64,000 nt of DNA. Source: Halichoerus grypus (taxonomy: Eukaryota > Chordata > Mammalia > Carnivora > Phocidae). Below are positions 1-10,606 of the stretch, one piece after another (the stretch's first letter is position 1; each line of letters begins with the position of its first letter). The position numbers were made by a program, and so were the translations under genes. Under the pieces are notes generated by a model that saw only the letters and a program-made list of their open reading frames with translations, did not search any database and was not told the origin of the DNA. The DNA is taken from contig NC_135716.1 of NCBI RefSeq assembly GCF_964656455.1, positions 80,378,484-80,442,483 of the forward strand, in the 5' to 3' direction.

Positions 1-319
1 TAGTTTTAACCAGTGGTGTGCTGGTAAATTTTAACAAATTTAAAAATTTTAACAATTTTAACATTTTTGAGGGGCAAATGAAAGGTGAATCCCCCTGGTC
101 AGACGCATTTGCCCATGTTGGTAGTATAAATACTTCCACCAGGGCTGAAGTCCCCAATCAAGGAGCTGGGGGAGAGCCCCAGTCAAGCTCTTTAGAGCTG
201 GTTTCAAGCAGGTTCAGCAGTCACTGAACCGTAAGCTCAGCCCACTAGGTTCAGCAACATGGCAAGACAGAAAAACTCTGGATGAGGTGCTGGAAGATGG
301 GGCTTATGTCTCAGTTCCA
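1..319. other. Unique sequence, possible decayed DNA-transposon edge
   Basis: No gene is visible. The first 60 bases (CAGTGGTGTGCTGGTAAAT followed by AT-rich AACAATTTTAACA motifs) resemble the end of an ancient hAT-type DNA transposon, but I cannot name the family and the element would run off the window. A 69-residue open frame at 18-227 shows no recognisable domain and is taken as chance. Confidence 0.3.
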
Positions 320-367
320 GAATATTCCATGTAAGTTACGCATCCTTGGGACCTGAATTTCTTCATC

Positions 368-401
<34 letters not shown>

Positions 402-470
402 TAGTAACAGCTGTCCTAGAGGCTCCATGAGATTGTCATGAGGATGAAAGTTTATTAGAGGTACTTCAAA
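320..470 (+). repeat. MIR SINE fragment, sense, with internal poly-A expansion
   Basis: The stretch keeps the MIR core order: a CTTGGGACCTGAATTTCTTCATCTGTAA-like block, then the site normally reading AAAATGGGG, then GTCATGAGGATGAAAG matching the MIR GTTGTGAGGATTAAAT block. At the AAAATGGGG position the sequence is replaced by 29 A residues. MIRs are extinct tRNA-derived SINEs shared by mammals. Confidence 0.65.
371..399. repeat. Poly-A tract (A)29
   Basis: There are 29 uninterrupted A residues. The tract lies inside the MIR at its AAAATGGG motif and has no TSD around it, so it looks like slippage growth of a pre-existing A run rather than the tail of a new insertion. Confidence 0.95.
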
Positions 471-1238
471 CTCTAAATTTCCATGCCATATAAGTTTTTG
501 CTATTATTACCATGGCATTCAGCACATAGCATGGCAACTATACATCTCAATCTACTATACATATCTTAATTAGAGTGCAGAAATCTCTAACTTCCATCTG
601 ACCACTCAGAGGTCTTCACTGAATGTGCAGAGCAGTGATCTAGCCTAGTTTGTAGTAGTATTTTGTCACTAGTAAAATTTGAAATCACTCATTAATCTAA
701 TTATTATAGCAATTTTGGATTATTCTAGAGTTACGCTAAGAGTTTCCTAGTCATGAGCAGAAGAAAGCTTAATGCCAGACTGTGTGGAAGCTCCTAAGGT
801 AAAAGACACTGCTTCATAAGAAGATGGAGCTAGAGCTACCTCCACACTTAACTGACTGATAAAGCAGATTATTATAACCTTTCTCCTGGAATTCAATTTG
901 AGAACAGCATATTATGTAAAAAAAACTTGAACCCCAGATCCCATTAACTCATTTCAGTTAAGGCCTTCAAAATACCTGGAAACTGAATCTGGATTCCTAC
1001 TGGTCATGTGATCTTAAGACTTTATCTTCTCTCAACTGGGAAGGATGAGAAATAAACCTGGTTCTTAGGGCACTCATGAGCTGTTGAATCAACCAATCTG
1101 AAACCTGTCTTATTTCTGGACTTCTTTTTTGTGAGATCATAAATGCCTTTGTTGTTAGAAGTTTTCTCTTATTTGCAGCTCACTGAATCTTTACTAATTC
1201 TCATCCTAATGTCAAAGATCTTAGAGATATTAAAAGAA
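471..1238. other. Unique sequence, nothing recognised
   Basis: AT-rich single-copy-looking sequence. No repeat family, long open frame or RNA gene could be identified. Confidence 0.5.
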
Positions 1239-1457
1239 TGGTCCAGGGGTGCCTGGGGGGCTCAGTCGTTTAAGTGTTCAACTCTTGGTTTTGGCTCAGG
1301 TCATGATCTCAGGGTCCTGAGATGGAACCCCACATCGGGCTCCCTGCTCAACAGGGAGTCTGCTTCCCCCCCCCCACCCTCCCTCTGCCCCCTGCTTCTA
1401 AAATAAATAAATAAATAAATCTTTAAAAAAATAAAATAAAATAAAAGCAGTGGTCCA
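1239..1457 (+). mobile_element. Can-SINE (older type), sense, TSD TGGTCCA
   Basis: Begins GGGGTGCCTGGGGGGCTCAGTCG, keeps the tRNA-Lys-like A-box area and the GGCTCAGGTCATGATCTCAGGGTCC core, then a C-rich tract and an (AAAT)n/A-rich tail. The body spans about 1246-1450 and TGGTCCA is present at both 1239-1245 and 1451-1457. The TTCAACTCTTGGTTTTGGCTCAG segment marks it as an older subtype than the other SINEs here. Open frames across it have no coding meaning. Confidence 0.93.
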
Positions 1458-2957
1458 AGCTCATCTAAGAACCTATGTTACACCTGAATAGTTTAATTAG
1501 AGTGCTAGAAAAGTGCTAGAGACAAAATGCTATCATCATGTGCAGCACAAAAGTTAAATAAGTAGGATCTCCTACACACTGGAAATGATGTCACCTATAG
1601 CTCTGGGGGCAACATAGCTGGTGATTGGAGTGCCTTATGGACATTTGAACATGCTGAGAAGCTGTCTAATCTCTCATCTGTAATTACTTGAGAAAAGTTT
1701 TAAGCAGAATGTATTTCCATCTCCTTGCTTTTCTTTAACTCCATCTGAATGTATTTTTCTAAATTAATAAAACTCTTAATAAGGAATGAGAAAATGAGGT
1801 CAAGAAAATGATATCATTTGCAATATTTGCCTGGTACAGATGTGGACCAACCCACCAGGATGACCTCCCCAAAAAAGAATCCACCAATAAAATGGCATTG
1901 AGGGTGTTCCATTATGTTTAATAATGATATTTGATAAGGATGATATCATGTTTCTCATAAACTCAATTAATTATGTTATTTTATTTCTAAAATATAGCGG
2001 TGTTGGGGAATGTGTCAGGAAAGCATCAGCATTATATCATAAGTCAGAGTTTCAAAAAAAGTCAGGCAAAACAAAAAATGTATTTTTCTTTAATATTGAA
2101 AAATATAATGTCAAGATGAATTCAAATAAGCACACCAAGAAACATCTATTAATATAATAAAACTTAGAGGAATAAAAAGAATGTAGTGATAAAGCATTGA
2201 GGAAAAACATTTGCATGTTCCAGAGACTCAGGAGAAATTGAAGACAGTCCATCTATATAAAATATGACCCTTTGAGTATTGCCAAGGTCAATGAGACCCA
2301 GAACAATCAGCTTGGTTTAAAACTGGGTTTGTTCATTTTCTTATTTGTGCTAGTTCCTCCCTTTCTTGTATATCTGCCACTTGCTTTTACTTCCCTGCCA
2401 TCCCCCAGCAGAATTTTATAATTGTCCCAGGAGAGATACACCACATGTGTTGAAAAACAGAAGGAAGATAGCATGATCAGCCCCTGTTTTTAGGGACTGA
2501 TTCTTCTTCTGAATGCCTGTTTCTTAATTAGACCCCACTGCCTTTGTTCCTTTGTGGCCTGACTCTCAGTGACAGTGGGCAGGACAGATGTATGCTCTCA
2601 GATCATCTGAACCAGTTTCTTACAAATTAGTCAAGTGTTCTCTCGCCACAACTTGTCTTTCCATATTCCTATTTCCCTTGGGATTTTTTACAAGCTGTCA
2701 TCCTTCCACAGGTGAGATGCTCACACAGAAGAAAGTTCATTGGAAGGTTATAGAGTATACAGTTTTGACTAAAGTTGAAAACTATATATTCAGGATTGAG
2801 GAAGTAAAATCTGTCTTCTAGTGAATAGATTTTAATTTTAATTAAAATAGACTTCAATTTTAATAGATTTTAAAATCTACTGGCAAATATTAAGGTAGTT
2901 TAAGCTTGAAATCACCTCTTGAAACAATAATCATAATTGCTCCCCAGAAGTACAATT
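1458..2957. other. Unique AT-rich sequence, nothing recognised
   Basis: No repeat, exon-like structure or RNA gene was recognised in this 1.5 kb. Short open frames (for example 1924-2157 and 2588-2821) have biased, low-complexity composition and no motifs. Around 2821-2880 it becomes very AT-rich with self-similar TTTTAATTTTAATT runs. Confidence 0.45.
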
Positions 2958-3172
2958 GAAAACACAATCTGGGGTGCCTGAGTGGCTCAGTCGTTAAGTG
3001 TCTGCCTTCAGCTCAGGTCATGATCTCAGGGTCCTGGGATCGAGCCCCACATCGGGCTCCCTGCTCCGCGGGAAGCCTGCTTCTCCCTCTCCCCTCCCCC
3101 TGCTTGTGTCTCTCTCTGTCAAATAAATAAATAAAATCTTTAAAAAAAAAAAAAAAAAGAAAACACAATCTG
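2958..3172 (+). mobile_element. Can-SINE, sense, 14-bp TSD GAAAACACAATCTG
   Basis: The body spans about 2972-3158: GGGTGCCTGAGTGGCTCAGTCG head, GTCTGCCTTCAGCTCAGGTCATGATC core, GGATCGAGCCCC B-box area, TCTC-rich segment, AATAAATAAAATCTTTA and an A tail. GAAAACACAATCTG flanks it at 2958-2971 and 3159-3172. The same 14 bases appear a third time at 5373-5386, on the far side of the L1 that starts immediately downstream. Confidence 0.96.
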
Positions 3173-3562
3173 ATTTTATTCTTCTGCATGTAGCTGTCCA
3201 ATTTTCCCAACACCATTTGTTGAAGAGACAGAGTTTTTTCCATTGGACATTCTTTCCTGCTTTGTCGAAGATTAGTTGACCATAGAGTTGAGGGTCCATT
3301 TCTGGGCTCTCTATTCTGTTCCATTGATCTATGTGTCTGTTTTTGTGCCAGTACCATACTGTCTTGATGATGACAGCTTTGTAATAGAGCTTGAAGTCCG
3401 GAATTGTGATGCCACCAGCTTTGCTTTTCTTTTTCCTCTGGCTATTCGGGGTCTTTTCTGGTTCCATACAAATTTTAGGATTATTTGCTCCATTTCTTTG
3501 AAAAAAGTGGATGGTATTTTGATAAGGATTGCATTGAATGTGTAGATTGTTCTAGGTAGCAT
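3173..3562 (-). pseudogene. Inverted L1 ORF2 segment (C-terminal region)
   Basis: Read on the minus strand, this translates in two overlapping frames to L1 ORF2 sequence downstream of the reverse-transcriptase domain: an [24 protein letters not shown] stretch, then the [21 protein letters not shown] stretch, then [20 protein letters not shown] in the neighbouring frame. The frame change between 3329-3601 and 3018-3467 marks a frameshift, and the reading frames run into the adjacent SINE at their end. Not functional. Confidence 0.88.
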
Positions 3563-4615
3563 TGCAGAAGAATGAAACTGGACCATTTCCTTACACCACA
3601 CACAAAAATAGATTCAAAATGGTTGAAAGACCTAAATGTGAGACAGGAGTCCATCAAAATCCTAAAGGAGAACACAGGCAGCAACCTCTTCGACCTCAGC
3701 CACAGCAACTTCTTCCTAGAAACATTGCCAAAGGCAAGGGAAGCAAGGGCAAAAATGAACTCTTGGGACTTCATCAAGATAAAAAGCTTTTGCACAGCAA
3801 AAGAAACAGTCAACAAAACCAAAAGACAACCGACAGAATGGGAGAAGATATCTGCAAATGACATATCAGATAAAGGGCTAGTATCCAAAATCTATAAAGA
3901 ACTTATTAAACTCGGGCACCTGGGTGGCTCAGTCGTTAAGCGTCTGCCTTCGGCTCAGGTCATGATCCCAGGGTCCTGGGATCAAGCCCCACATCGGGCT
4001 CCCTCCTCAGCGGGAAGCCTGCTTCTCCCTTTCCCACTCCCCTGCTTGTATTCCCTCTCTCGCTGTGTCTCTCTCTGTCCTATAAATAAATAAATAAATA
4101 AAATCTTTAAAAAAAAAAAAAAAAGAACTTATTAAACTCAACACCCAAAGAACAAATGATCCAATCAAGAAATGGGCAAAAGACATGAACAGACATTTTT
4201 CCAAAGAAGACATCCAAATGGCCAACAGACACATGAAAAACTGTTCAACAACACTCGGCATGAGGGAAATCCAAATCAAAACCTCAATGAGATACCACCT
4301 CACACCAGTCAGAATGGCTAAAACGACAGATGTTGGTGGGGATGCGGAGAAAGGGGAACCCTCCTACACTGTTGGTGGGAATGCAAGCTGGGGCAGCCAC
4401 CCTGGAAAACAGTATGGAGGTTCCTTCAAAAGTTGAAAATAGAGCTACCATATGACCCAGCAATTGCACTACTGGGTATTTACCCCAAAGATATAAATGT
4501 AGGGGTGTGAAGGGGTACGTGCACCCTGATGTTTATAGCAGCAATGTCCATAATAGTCAAACTATGGAAAAAGCCAAGATGTCCATCGACAGATGAATGG
4601 ATAAAGAAGATGTGG

Positions 4616-4620
<5 letters not shown>
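3563..4620 (+). pseudogene. L1 ORF2 3' end, sense segment, split by a SINE
   Basis: Forward-strand ORF2 C-terminal coding sequence: an [24 protein letters not shown] opening, then [14 protein letters not shown], then [20 protein letters not shown] at 3572-3900. A nested Can-SINE interrupts it at 3896-4139. After the SINE the ORF2 sequence resumes ([20 protein letters not shown]) and continues past 4560. Frame differences before and after the SINE and several stops show that it is dead. Confidence 0.88.
3896..4139 (+). mobile_element. Can-SINE nested in L1, 18-bp TSD
   Basis: AAAGAACTTATTAAACTC occurs at 3896-3913 and again at 4122-4139, and the interrupted L1 reading continues correctly across the site. 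The SINE body (3914-4121) has the GTCTGCCTTCGGCTCAGG / CATGATCCCAGGGTCCTGGGATC diagnostic core, a CT-rich segment, AATAAATAAATAAATAAAATC and an A tail. It must be younger than the L1. Confidence 0.97.

Positions 4621-4654
<34 letters not shown>
4618..4654. repeat. (AC)n microsatellite inside L1
   Basis: About 18 uninterrupted AC units lie between the L1 motifs GATGTGGTAT and AATGGAATATTATGCAGCC, where related L1 copies have a short TATATA/ACAC stretch (compare 47740-47760 on the opposite strand). The repeat grew from an element-internal seed. Confidence 0.95.
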
Positions 4655-4657
<3 letters not shown>

Positions 4658-5325
4658 GGAATATTATGCAGCCATCAAAAGGAATGAAATCTTGCCATTT
4701 GTAACGACATGGATGGAACTGGAGGGTATTATGCTGAGCGAAAGAAGTCAATCAGAGAAAGACATGTATCATATGACCTCACTGATACGAGGAATTCTTA
4801 ATCTCAGGAAACAAACTGAGGGTTGTTGGAGTAGTGGGGGTGGGAGGGGTGGGGTGGCTGGGTGATAGACATTGGGGAGGGTATGTGCTATGGTGAGCAC
4901 TGTGAATTGTGTAAGACTATTTAATCACAGACCTGTACCTCTGAAACAATACATTATGTGTTAAAAAAAAAAGAAAAAAGAAAAAAGAAGAAGATAGCAG
5001 GAAGAAAAGAATGAAGTGGGGAAACCGGAGGGGAGACGAACCATGAGAGACTATGGACTCTGAGAAACAAACTGAGGGTTCTAGAGGGGAGGGGGGTGGG
5101 GGGATGGGTTAGCCTGGTGATGGGTATTAAAGAGGGCACGTACTGCATGGAGCACTGGGTGTTATATGCAAACAATGAATCATGGAACACTACCTCAAAA
5201 ACTAATGACATAATGTATGGTGATTAACATAACATAGTAAAAAAAAATTTAAAAATTAAAAAATAATAAATGCTTAAAAAAACTAATGATGTATGGTGAT
5301 TAACATAACATAATAAAAAAAGAAA

Positions 5326-5372
5326 ATATAGGTTATTTAAATAAAATAAGTTATTTATGTAGGAAAGAAAAA
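5326..5372 (+). other. Extra sequence between L1 tail and its TSD
   Basis: After the last L1 tail (GATTAACATAACATAATAAAAAAAG, ending near 5325) there are about 47 bases of AT-rich non-L1 sequence ending in an A-rich run before the right-hand TSD. This position fits a short 3' transduction from the source locus, or a decayed, slipped A-rich tail. The sequence alone does not decide. Confidence 0.4.
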
Positions 5373-5392
5373 GAAAACACAATCTGACTTTC

Positions 5393-6532
5393 AGAAACAC
5401 TGATACTTTTTATTTATTTTTACGTTTTTATTTAAATTTCAGTTAACATACAGTGTAATATTAGTTTCAGGTGTACAATATAGTGATTCAACATTTCCAC
5501 ACAACACCCAGTGCTCATCACAAGTGCCCTCCTTATTCCCCATCACCTATTTCACCCATCCACACACCCACCTCCCTCTGGTAACCATCAGTTTATTCTC
5601 TATAGTTGTCTGTTTCTCAGTTTGTTTCGCTCTCTCTTTTTCTTCCCTTTGCTCATTGTTTTGTTTATTAAATTCCACAGATGAGTGAAATCATATGGTA
5701 TTTGTCTTTCTCTGACTGACTTACTTCGCTTAGCAGTATATTCTCTACCTCCATCCACATCATTGCAAATGGCAAGATGTCATTCTTTTTTATGGCTGAG
5801 TAATATTCCAGTATATATGTATCAGTCAATGGACATGGGCTATTTCCATAGTTTGGCTATTGTAGATAATGCTGCTATACACATCACGGTGCATGTATCC
5901 TTTTGAATCAGTATATATATATTTTTTATTCTTTGGGTAAATACCTTGTAGTGCAATTACTGGATCATAAGGTAGTTCTATTTTTAACTTTTCAAGGAAC
6001 TTCCATACTGTTTTCCAGAGTGGCTGTCCCAGTTTTCCTTCCTACCAACAGGACAAGAGGGCTCCCCTTTCTCCACATCCTCACCAAAATCTGTTGTTTC
6101 TTATGTTGTTGATTTTAGCCATCCTGACAGGTGTGAGATGATATCTCATTGTATTTTTTTTGATCTGATGATCAGTGATTCTGAAGTATCTTTTCATGTG
6201 TCTGTTGGCTTTATATATGTCTTCTTTGGAAAAATGTCTATTCATGTCTTCTGCCCATTTTTAATTGCATTATTTGTTTTTTGGCTGTTGAGTTTTATAA
6301 GTTCTTTATATAGTTTGGCTACTAACCCTTTATCAGATATATTATTTGCAAATATCTTCTTCAATTCCATAGGTTGCCTTTCAGTTTTATTGATTGTTTC
6401 CTTCACTGTGCAGAAATTTTATATTTTGATGAAGTCCCAATAGTTTATTTTTGGTTTTGCTTCCCTTGCCTCAGGAGACATATCTAGAAAGAAGTTGCTA
6501 AAGCCCATGTCAAAGAACATGGATACTTTTTT
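5393..6532 (-). mobile_element. Older L1 3' end, antisense, with diverged TSD
   Basis: On the plus strand this reads as reverse-complement L1: 3' UTR (AGTTAACATACAGTGTAATATTAG, TTTCAGGTGTACAATATAG), then the ORF2 C-terminus in reverse (AAATCATATGGTATTTGTCTT, TTGGCTATTGTAGATAATGC, GTTTGCCTTTCAG-type blocks) up to about 6510. An imperfect repeat GAAACACTGATACTTTTT / AAGAACATGGATACTTTTTT lies at about 5393-5411 and 6513-6531 and fits an aged TSD. Mutations and lack of the carnivore G-rich 3' UTR place it as older than the neighbouring twin-primed L1. Confidence 0.87.
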
Positions 6533-9500
6533 AAAAACATCTTATGTAGTCATGGAAACAGGAATAGGGTGATAATAAAGAGATTTTTAAAAATCTTTTA
6601 ATACAAAGTAAAGCAGAGTTTCAAGTCAGAAACAATGAGCACATACTGTACTTTCTGATGATAAAAAATTACAAAAGCAAAATTTGCAAAAAGACAAAGC
6701 AGCATTATTACAGTCATACTAGGAAGAGAAGGTTATAGCTGAATTGCATAAATATTTTCATCAGAACTCCCATTTATATTTCATTTTCCTTCATGTATGA
6801 TTTTCTGAAAAACAAAGTATTTTTTCCTGAAAACTTTCCATGCTATGGTTCTCTCTTTCTCCAGGGGTCACTTATTTACATTTTGGAAAAATCTGAAGAA
6901 CAGCTGCTCAAGGATTTTTGCTTTTAGGAAAGAATGAAGTGGAAGAAGCACAAAATAATATAGTTGTCCCTAAAAACTATCCATTCATTTTAACTTTGGA
7001 TCACTAATTAATAAAGAAAATTATAATTAATAAAGAAAAACAGCTAGACTTATTTACAGACCTCAGTAATAAAAGTAATTATGTAATATAATTGAGCCTA
7101 AATGAAAAAAAATTTGTATTAAACAATGAGTTTTTCTCCAAATACACTGTATTCTTTATAAATTGCCCCCCAGAGACATGTGCTAAGTGTTCTATCTTTC
7201 TCCCATTTCTTTAGTTTGAGAGAGTGCATTGATTCCCTGAGAATAAATATTGAGAGCTGTATAGTCTCAATTGAGCTTTAAGCCATGTAATTATAGCAAT
7301 ACTTGAATTTGTACGGCTTTTTGCCCTCTGAGGACTTAAAGTCCATTCACGTTATACTCCCACACTGACTCTTAAGTAATGTCCATGAAGTGCACGCCAT
7401 AGTTGAAGTGGCTGTGCCACCAGCTCAGGAGCCCGGGAAACAGCAACAACAGCCCCCGAGCCTCAGAATGGAGCCCTGGGTCTATTGCCAGTTGCCCTGA
7501 TCCTGTACTCACTGGGCTCCACCTAACTCATGTTTCCTTCTAAAACCAGAAGACTCAGGGGAGGCACTGACTTTACATAAAAGTTACCTGCATTTTTAAA
7601 ATCTCAGAATTGGGCAATGACTCAGGCTAGTGGCTTGATCCCAAAGGTCACTGCCAGCCCTATTAAGAGATTCCAGTTCTATTCCTTCCTTGCAATATCC
7701 ACCTCCTTGAAAACAATGCACTTTTTATCTCCACAATTTACAACAAATTTAAATATTAATTCTAGGTTCTAAACTATGTATACACTTGTGATTGTAATCT
7801 ACCTTATGCTCCTGTATAGACCGTCCATCCATTGCCATCAAATGGCTTGTCCACAGCTGGCAGAACAGCGTTCCTCTGAGAGCTGGAAGTGTGTGTAAGA
7901 ATGGCCCTCAGGCGTAACACAGTGGAATGACTTAATTCAGGGTGGAAAGCAAGAGCTACCACAGTCATAGTGGGGAGCTTTGTAGATGGCCTACGTCCTT
8001 GTAGCTGCCATCCGTGTTTTAGGAGTTAACACAAGGTATCATGGGAGCTCATGAAAGGGGAAACTGACCCAGGACTGAAGAGTCAGGACAGGCCCAAAGG
8101 AAGTAGCTTCCAAGTTTAGAGGTGATGGATGGTCTGGTCTGCTAGGGAAAGACGAGGGAAAGCCTTCCCTTCCAGGGAGGGAAAAGCAGAGGCATATATA
8201 ACAGCTTCCATATAAGACAGCCAGCACCAAGAATTGTCAATAGCTCAGTACTCCATTAATTCTGAGGAGTGGTTCAAAAGAACAGCAAAAGTTGATACTG
8301 GAGAGTTAAACAGAGACCATCACTTACTGAATAAAAAAAATAAATGACATCTCTGGAATGTCCCTTAGCAAAGACCTAAAAATCTCTTCACATAGTAACA
8401 GAAAATGCCTTACTATGAGACCAGTCATCTATTCTTAATTTAATAGGCAAAAATGTATTACCCACAGGCCCCTTCCTCTTGTGTAAGAGGGCTCACTTCC
8501 CTTCCTTAATGGGACAGATTTTCCCTTTGCACCAAAACCCATCTCTTTGTTGCCCAAGGCCAGTGTTTACACAACCAGTATAATTTCTTTTCATTGGTGA
8601 TTTTTGGCCCTGGGGTTATATTTCTTACATTCACAGTGTTTTGAATGTGACATTTAAACCAAACTTAGTCCTTTTCTTCCAAAGCTACGTTAATATAGTA
8701 GAAGGCTTAACAGACAATCCAGGCAGAAATGCCTGCAAAAGTTCACTGCAAGTGCCACAAAACATAAATTGTTTTCCTCTGCATGTGGGGATTCAGTGTT
8801 ATTGCAGAGTTTCAGGTTTTTATGAGCACTTAAAATTTTGGATCTGATTGGGATCTGAGCTCACATTAACTCATTTCAAATTATTGAAATATCCATCTTC
8901 TAGCTAAAATAAAGAGGTTACCAGATCAGAGCTATTCAGAACATGCACATAGAGGAAGAGTAATTTTTCAGATAGCTTAAGAAATAATCATGAAATTGCC
9001 ATGGAAAACTAAACAAAATATATACATGTAAGCAGGTCCAAAATAACCTGATTATATCAAATAATACTAATAAGTTTGCATGATTCAATTGAGGGAAGGG
9101 CATCACTTTTACAGAACATTTATGCTAAAGAATGAGTGGCTTTAGAAACCAGGAAGCCCATCCCAGGTGTCTCAGCCCTAGACATTTTTTATTGATCGAG
9201 ATAATAGTAACTCTCTGATCCTCTGATATGTAAAGACACATGCATGTTGAAGTTTCGCAAAGAGCCTATATTCATTTTTCTCCGCAGGGGAGATACACAT
9301 GAGAGAGGTTATAAATGGGCCTGTCCAGGTGTCCTGCAGCATGGTCTCCACAGACACCCAGGTCCTACATAAATTAGGCCCTCGCCTTTACACTTTCAGA
9401 CAGTTTTATTATTTCTACATGTTTAAAAGAAAAGTTAGATAACACTATATTCAAATTCCCTCTAGCATGGAAAATACATATTAAGGCATCAGAAAATTTG

Positions 9501-10556
9501 TTTAAAAAAGCCCAGAATTTTCAACTTTCTTGGCATAAAGAATATCTGATGTTCCATTGACTAGTAGATTTGACAGTATAAAATTTCATACGAATCAAAT
9601 GTAACTTTTAAGCCACTACCTTGTTTTAATTCTGGGCTGTAAAGAATTTTTTTCTTTCTCTTATCTACTTCTTCCCATTCCATTCAGGGTCTTCCCTTTT
9701 AACCCGCTCCCTAGTTCTCACATCAAAGACTTCTCACTCTTCCAATGGAATAACCAGTACCAGCCTCACACTCCCCAAATCATAAATCTGTTTCCATATT
9801 CAAATTCTCTGCCTGATCTAGAGTAACATTTGCAAGATAAGTCTAACTTGACCATACTTGCTAAACGTTCTAGAAGAAAAGCAAGCACTCTTCTGAAAAC
9901 TGGGAACAGTTTTTTCAGTCATAATCATGAAGGAGCTGAGGTGCCAGGACTCTGTAGGGTAGGAAATGGGAACAACCTCATGACAGGTCCAGACACAGGA
10001 GCTCCAACTCCTTCCAGCCTGAGGGTGGAATCTGAAGAGGAAAAGTGGCTTGGTGGGTTATTCTTCCATGTGGGAGTTTAAGACACTTGAAAGATTTTCT
10101 AAAAACTTTAAAGAGTAAAGGACATCTGACTCCAGCACCTCTGCCACTTTTAACAAATTTGATAAATAATTTTCATAAATTTTATACTAGCTTTCAGTTA
10201 TGCAGATTAAGTCAAGGATTATTTCCATCAGAATTTCAGAAAAGCAGCTAAGAACACAGTCAAACAGCCAGCAAGAATGAAAGCTAATTAACTTGTTTTC
10301 ACTTCTTCACTTTTACTATTCACGGATCTATAAAATGTGAAGGTAGGAGGCTGAGAGTCAGAAAATGTACTCTGTTGCTCTGAAAAAGCTCAAGAAGTGC
10401 TTGCTTTACACAATATATTAATAGCCAAGATATTATTTTTTCCATTATATATTTGATGGTAGTTAATAATTAGTACTGTGCAAAATTTAAAAACATTAAG
10501 TAAAATTCAACATCTGTAAGTAGGAAACACAGTATCTGTGTACCCACTATAAGAAG
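6533..10556. other. Unique sequence, 4 kb, nothing recognised
   Basis: No repeat family or gene was recognised. The best open frames (8641-8847, 9830-10081, 10045-10251, 8039-8230 minus) are below 90 codons with no domain. A slightly GC-richer patch lies at about 7380-7530. Sequence near 7620-7690 has faint similarity to mammalian SINE cores but too little to call. Confidence 0.45.

Positions 10557-10602
<46 letters not shown>
10557..10602. repeat. (AT)n microsatellite
   Basis: About 23 AT units, uninterrupted, followed by CAGATATATTTAATATCTCTGATATATTTAA-like self-similar AT-rich sequence. Such a run can extrude a cruciform and is prone to length change. Confidence 0.96.

Positions 10603-10606
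<4 letters not shown>

Larger units (their letters stand above)
3159..5387 (+). mobile_element. 5'-inverted (twin-primed) L1, 3' portion, 15-bp TSD
   Basis: This is the distal part of a carnivore L1, broken into two opposite segments. From about 3173 to 3562 the DNA is L1 ORF2 in reverse orientation; from about 3563 onwards it is ORF2 and 3' UTR in forward orientation, ending with GATTAACATAACATA and A-rich tails near 5325. The segments abut in element order: both contain TGCAGAAGAAT, one at each edge, the short overlap expected of twin priming. GAAAACACAATCTGA flanks the element at 3159-3173 and 5373-5387. It lacks the promoter, ORF1, and the endonuclease and reverse-transcriptase domains, so it cannot move by itself. 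Confidence 0.93.

Noticed and set aside
1246..1406. tRNA gene suggested by A-box and B-box-like sequence in the SINEs
   Set aside because: These are tRNA-derived Can-SINEs; no cloverleaf with intact acceptor stem is formed. The same applies to the other SINE copies.
3013..3601. Minus-strand open frames of 90-149 codons
   Set aside because: They are the inverted L1 ORF2 segment and read through into the neighbouring Can-SINE, with frameshifts. Recorded as L1 remnant, not as a gene.
4454..5320. CRISPR-like or satellite arrays
   Set aside because: No regularly spaced direct repeats were seen anywhere; repeats are simple-sequence runs or single TSD pairs.
5954..6443. Plus-strand hydrophobic open frames ([15 protein letters not shown]), membrane-protein-like
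   Set aside because: They are the wrong strand of L1 ORF2 C-terminal sequence; T-rich reverse complements always look hydrophobic.
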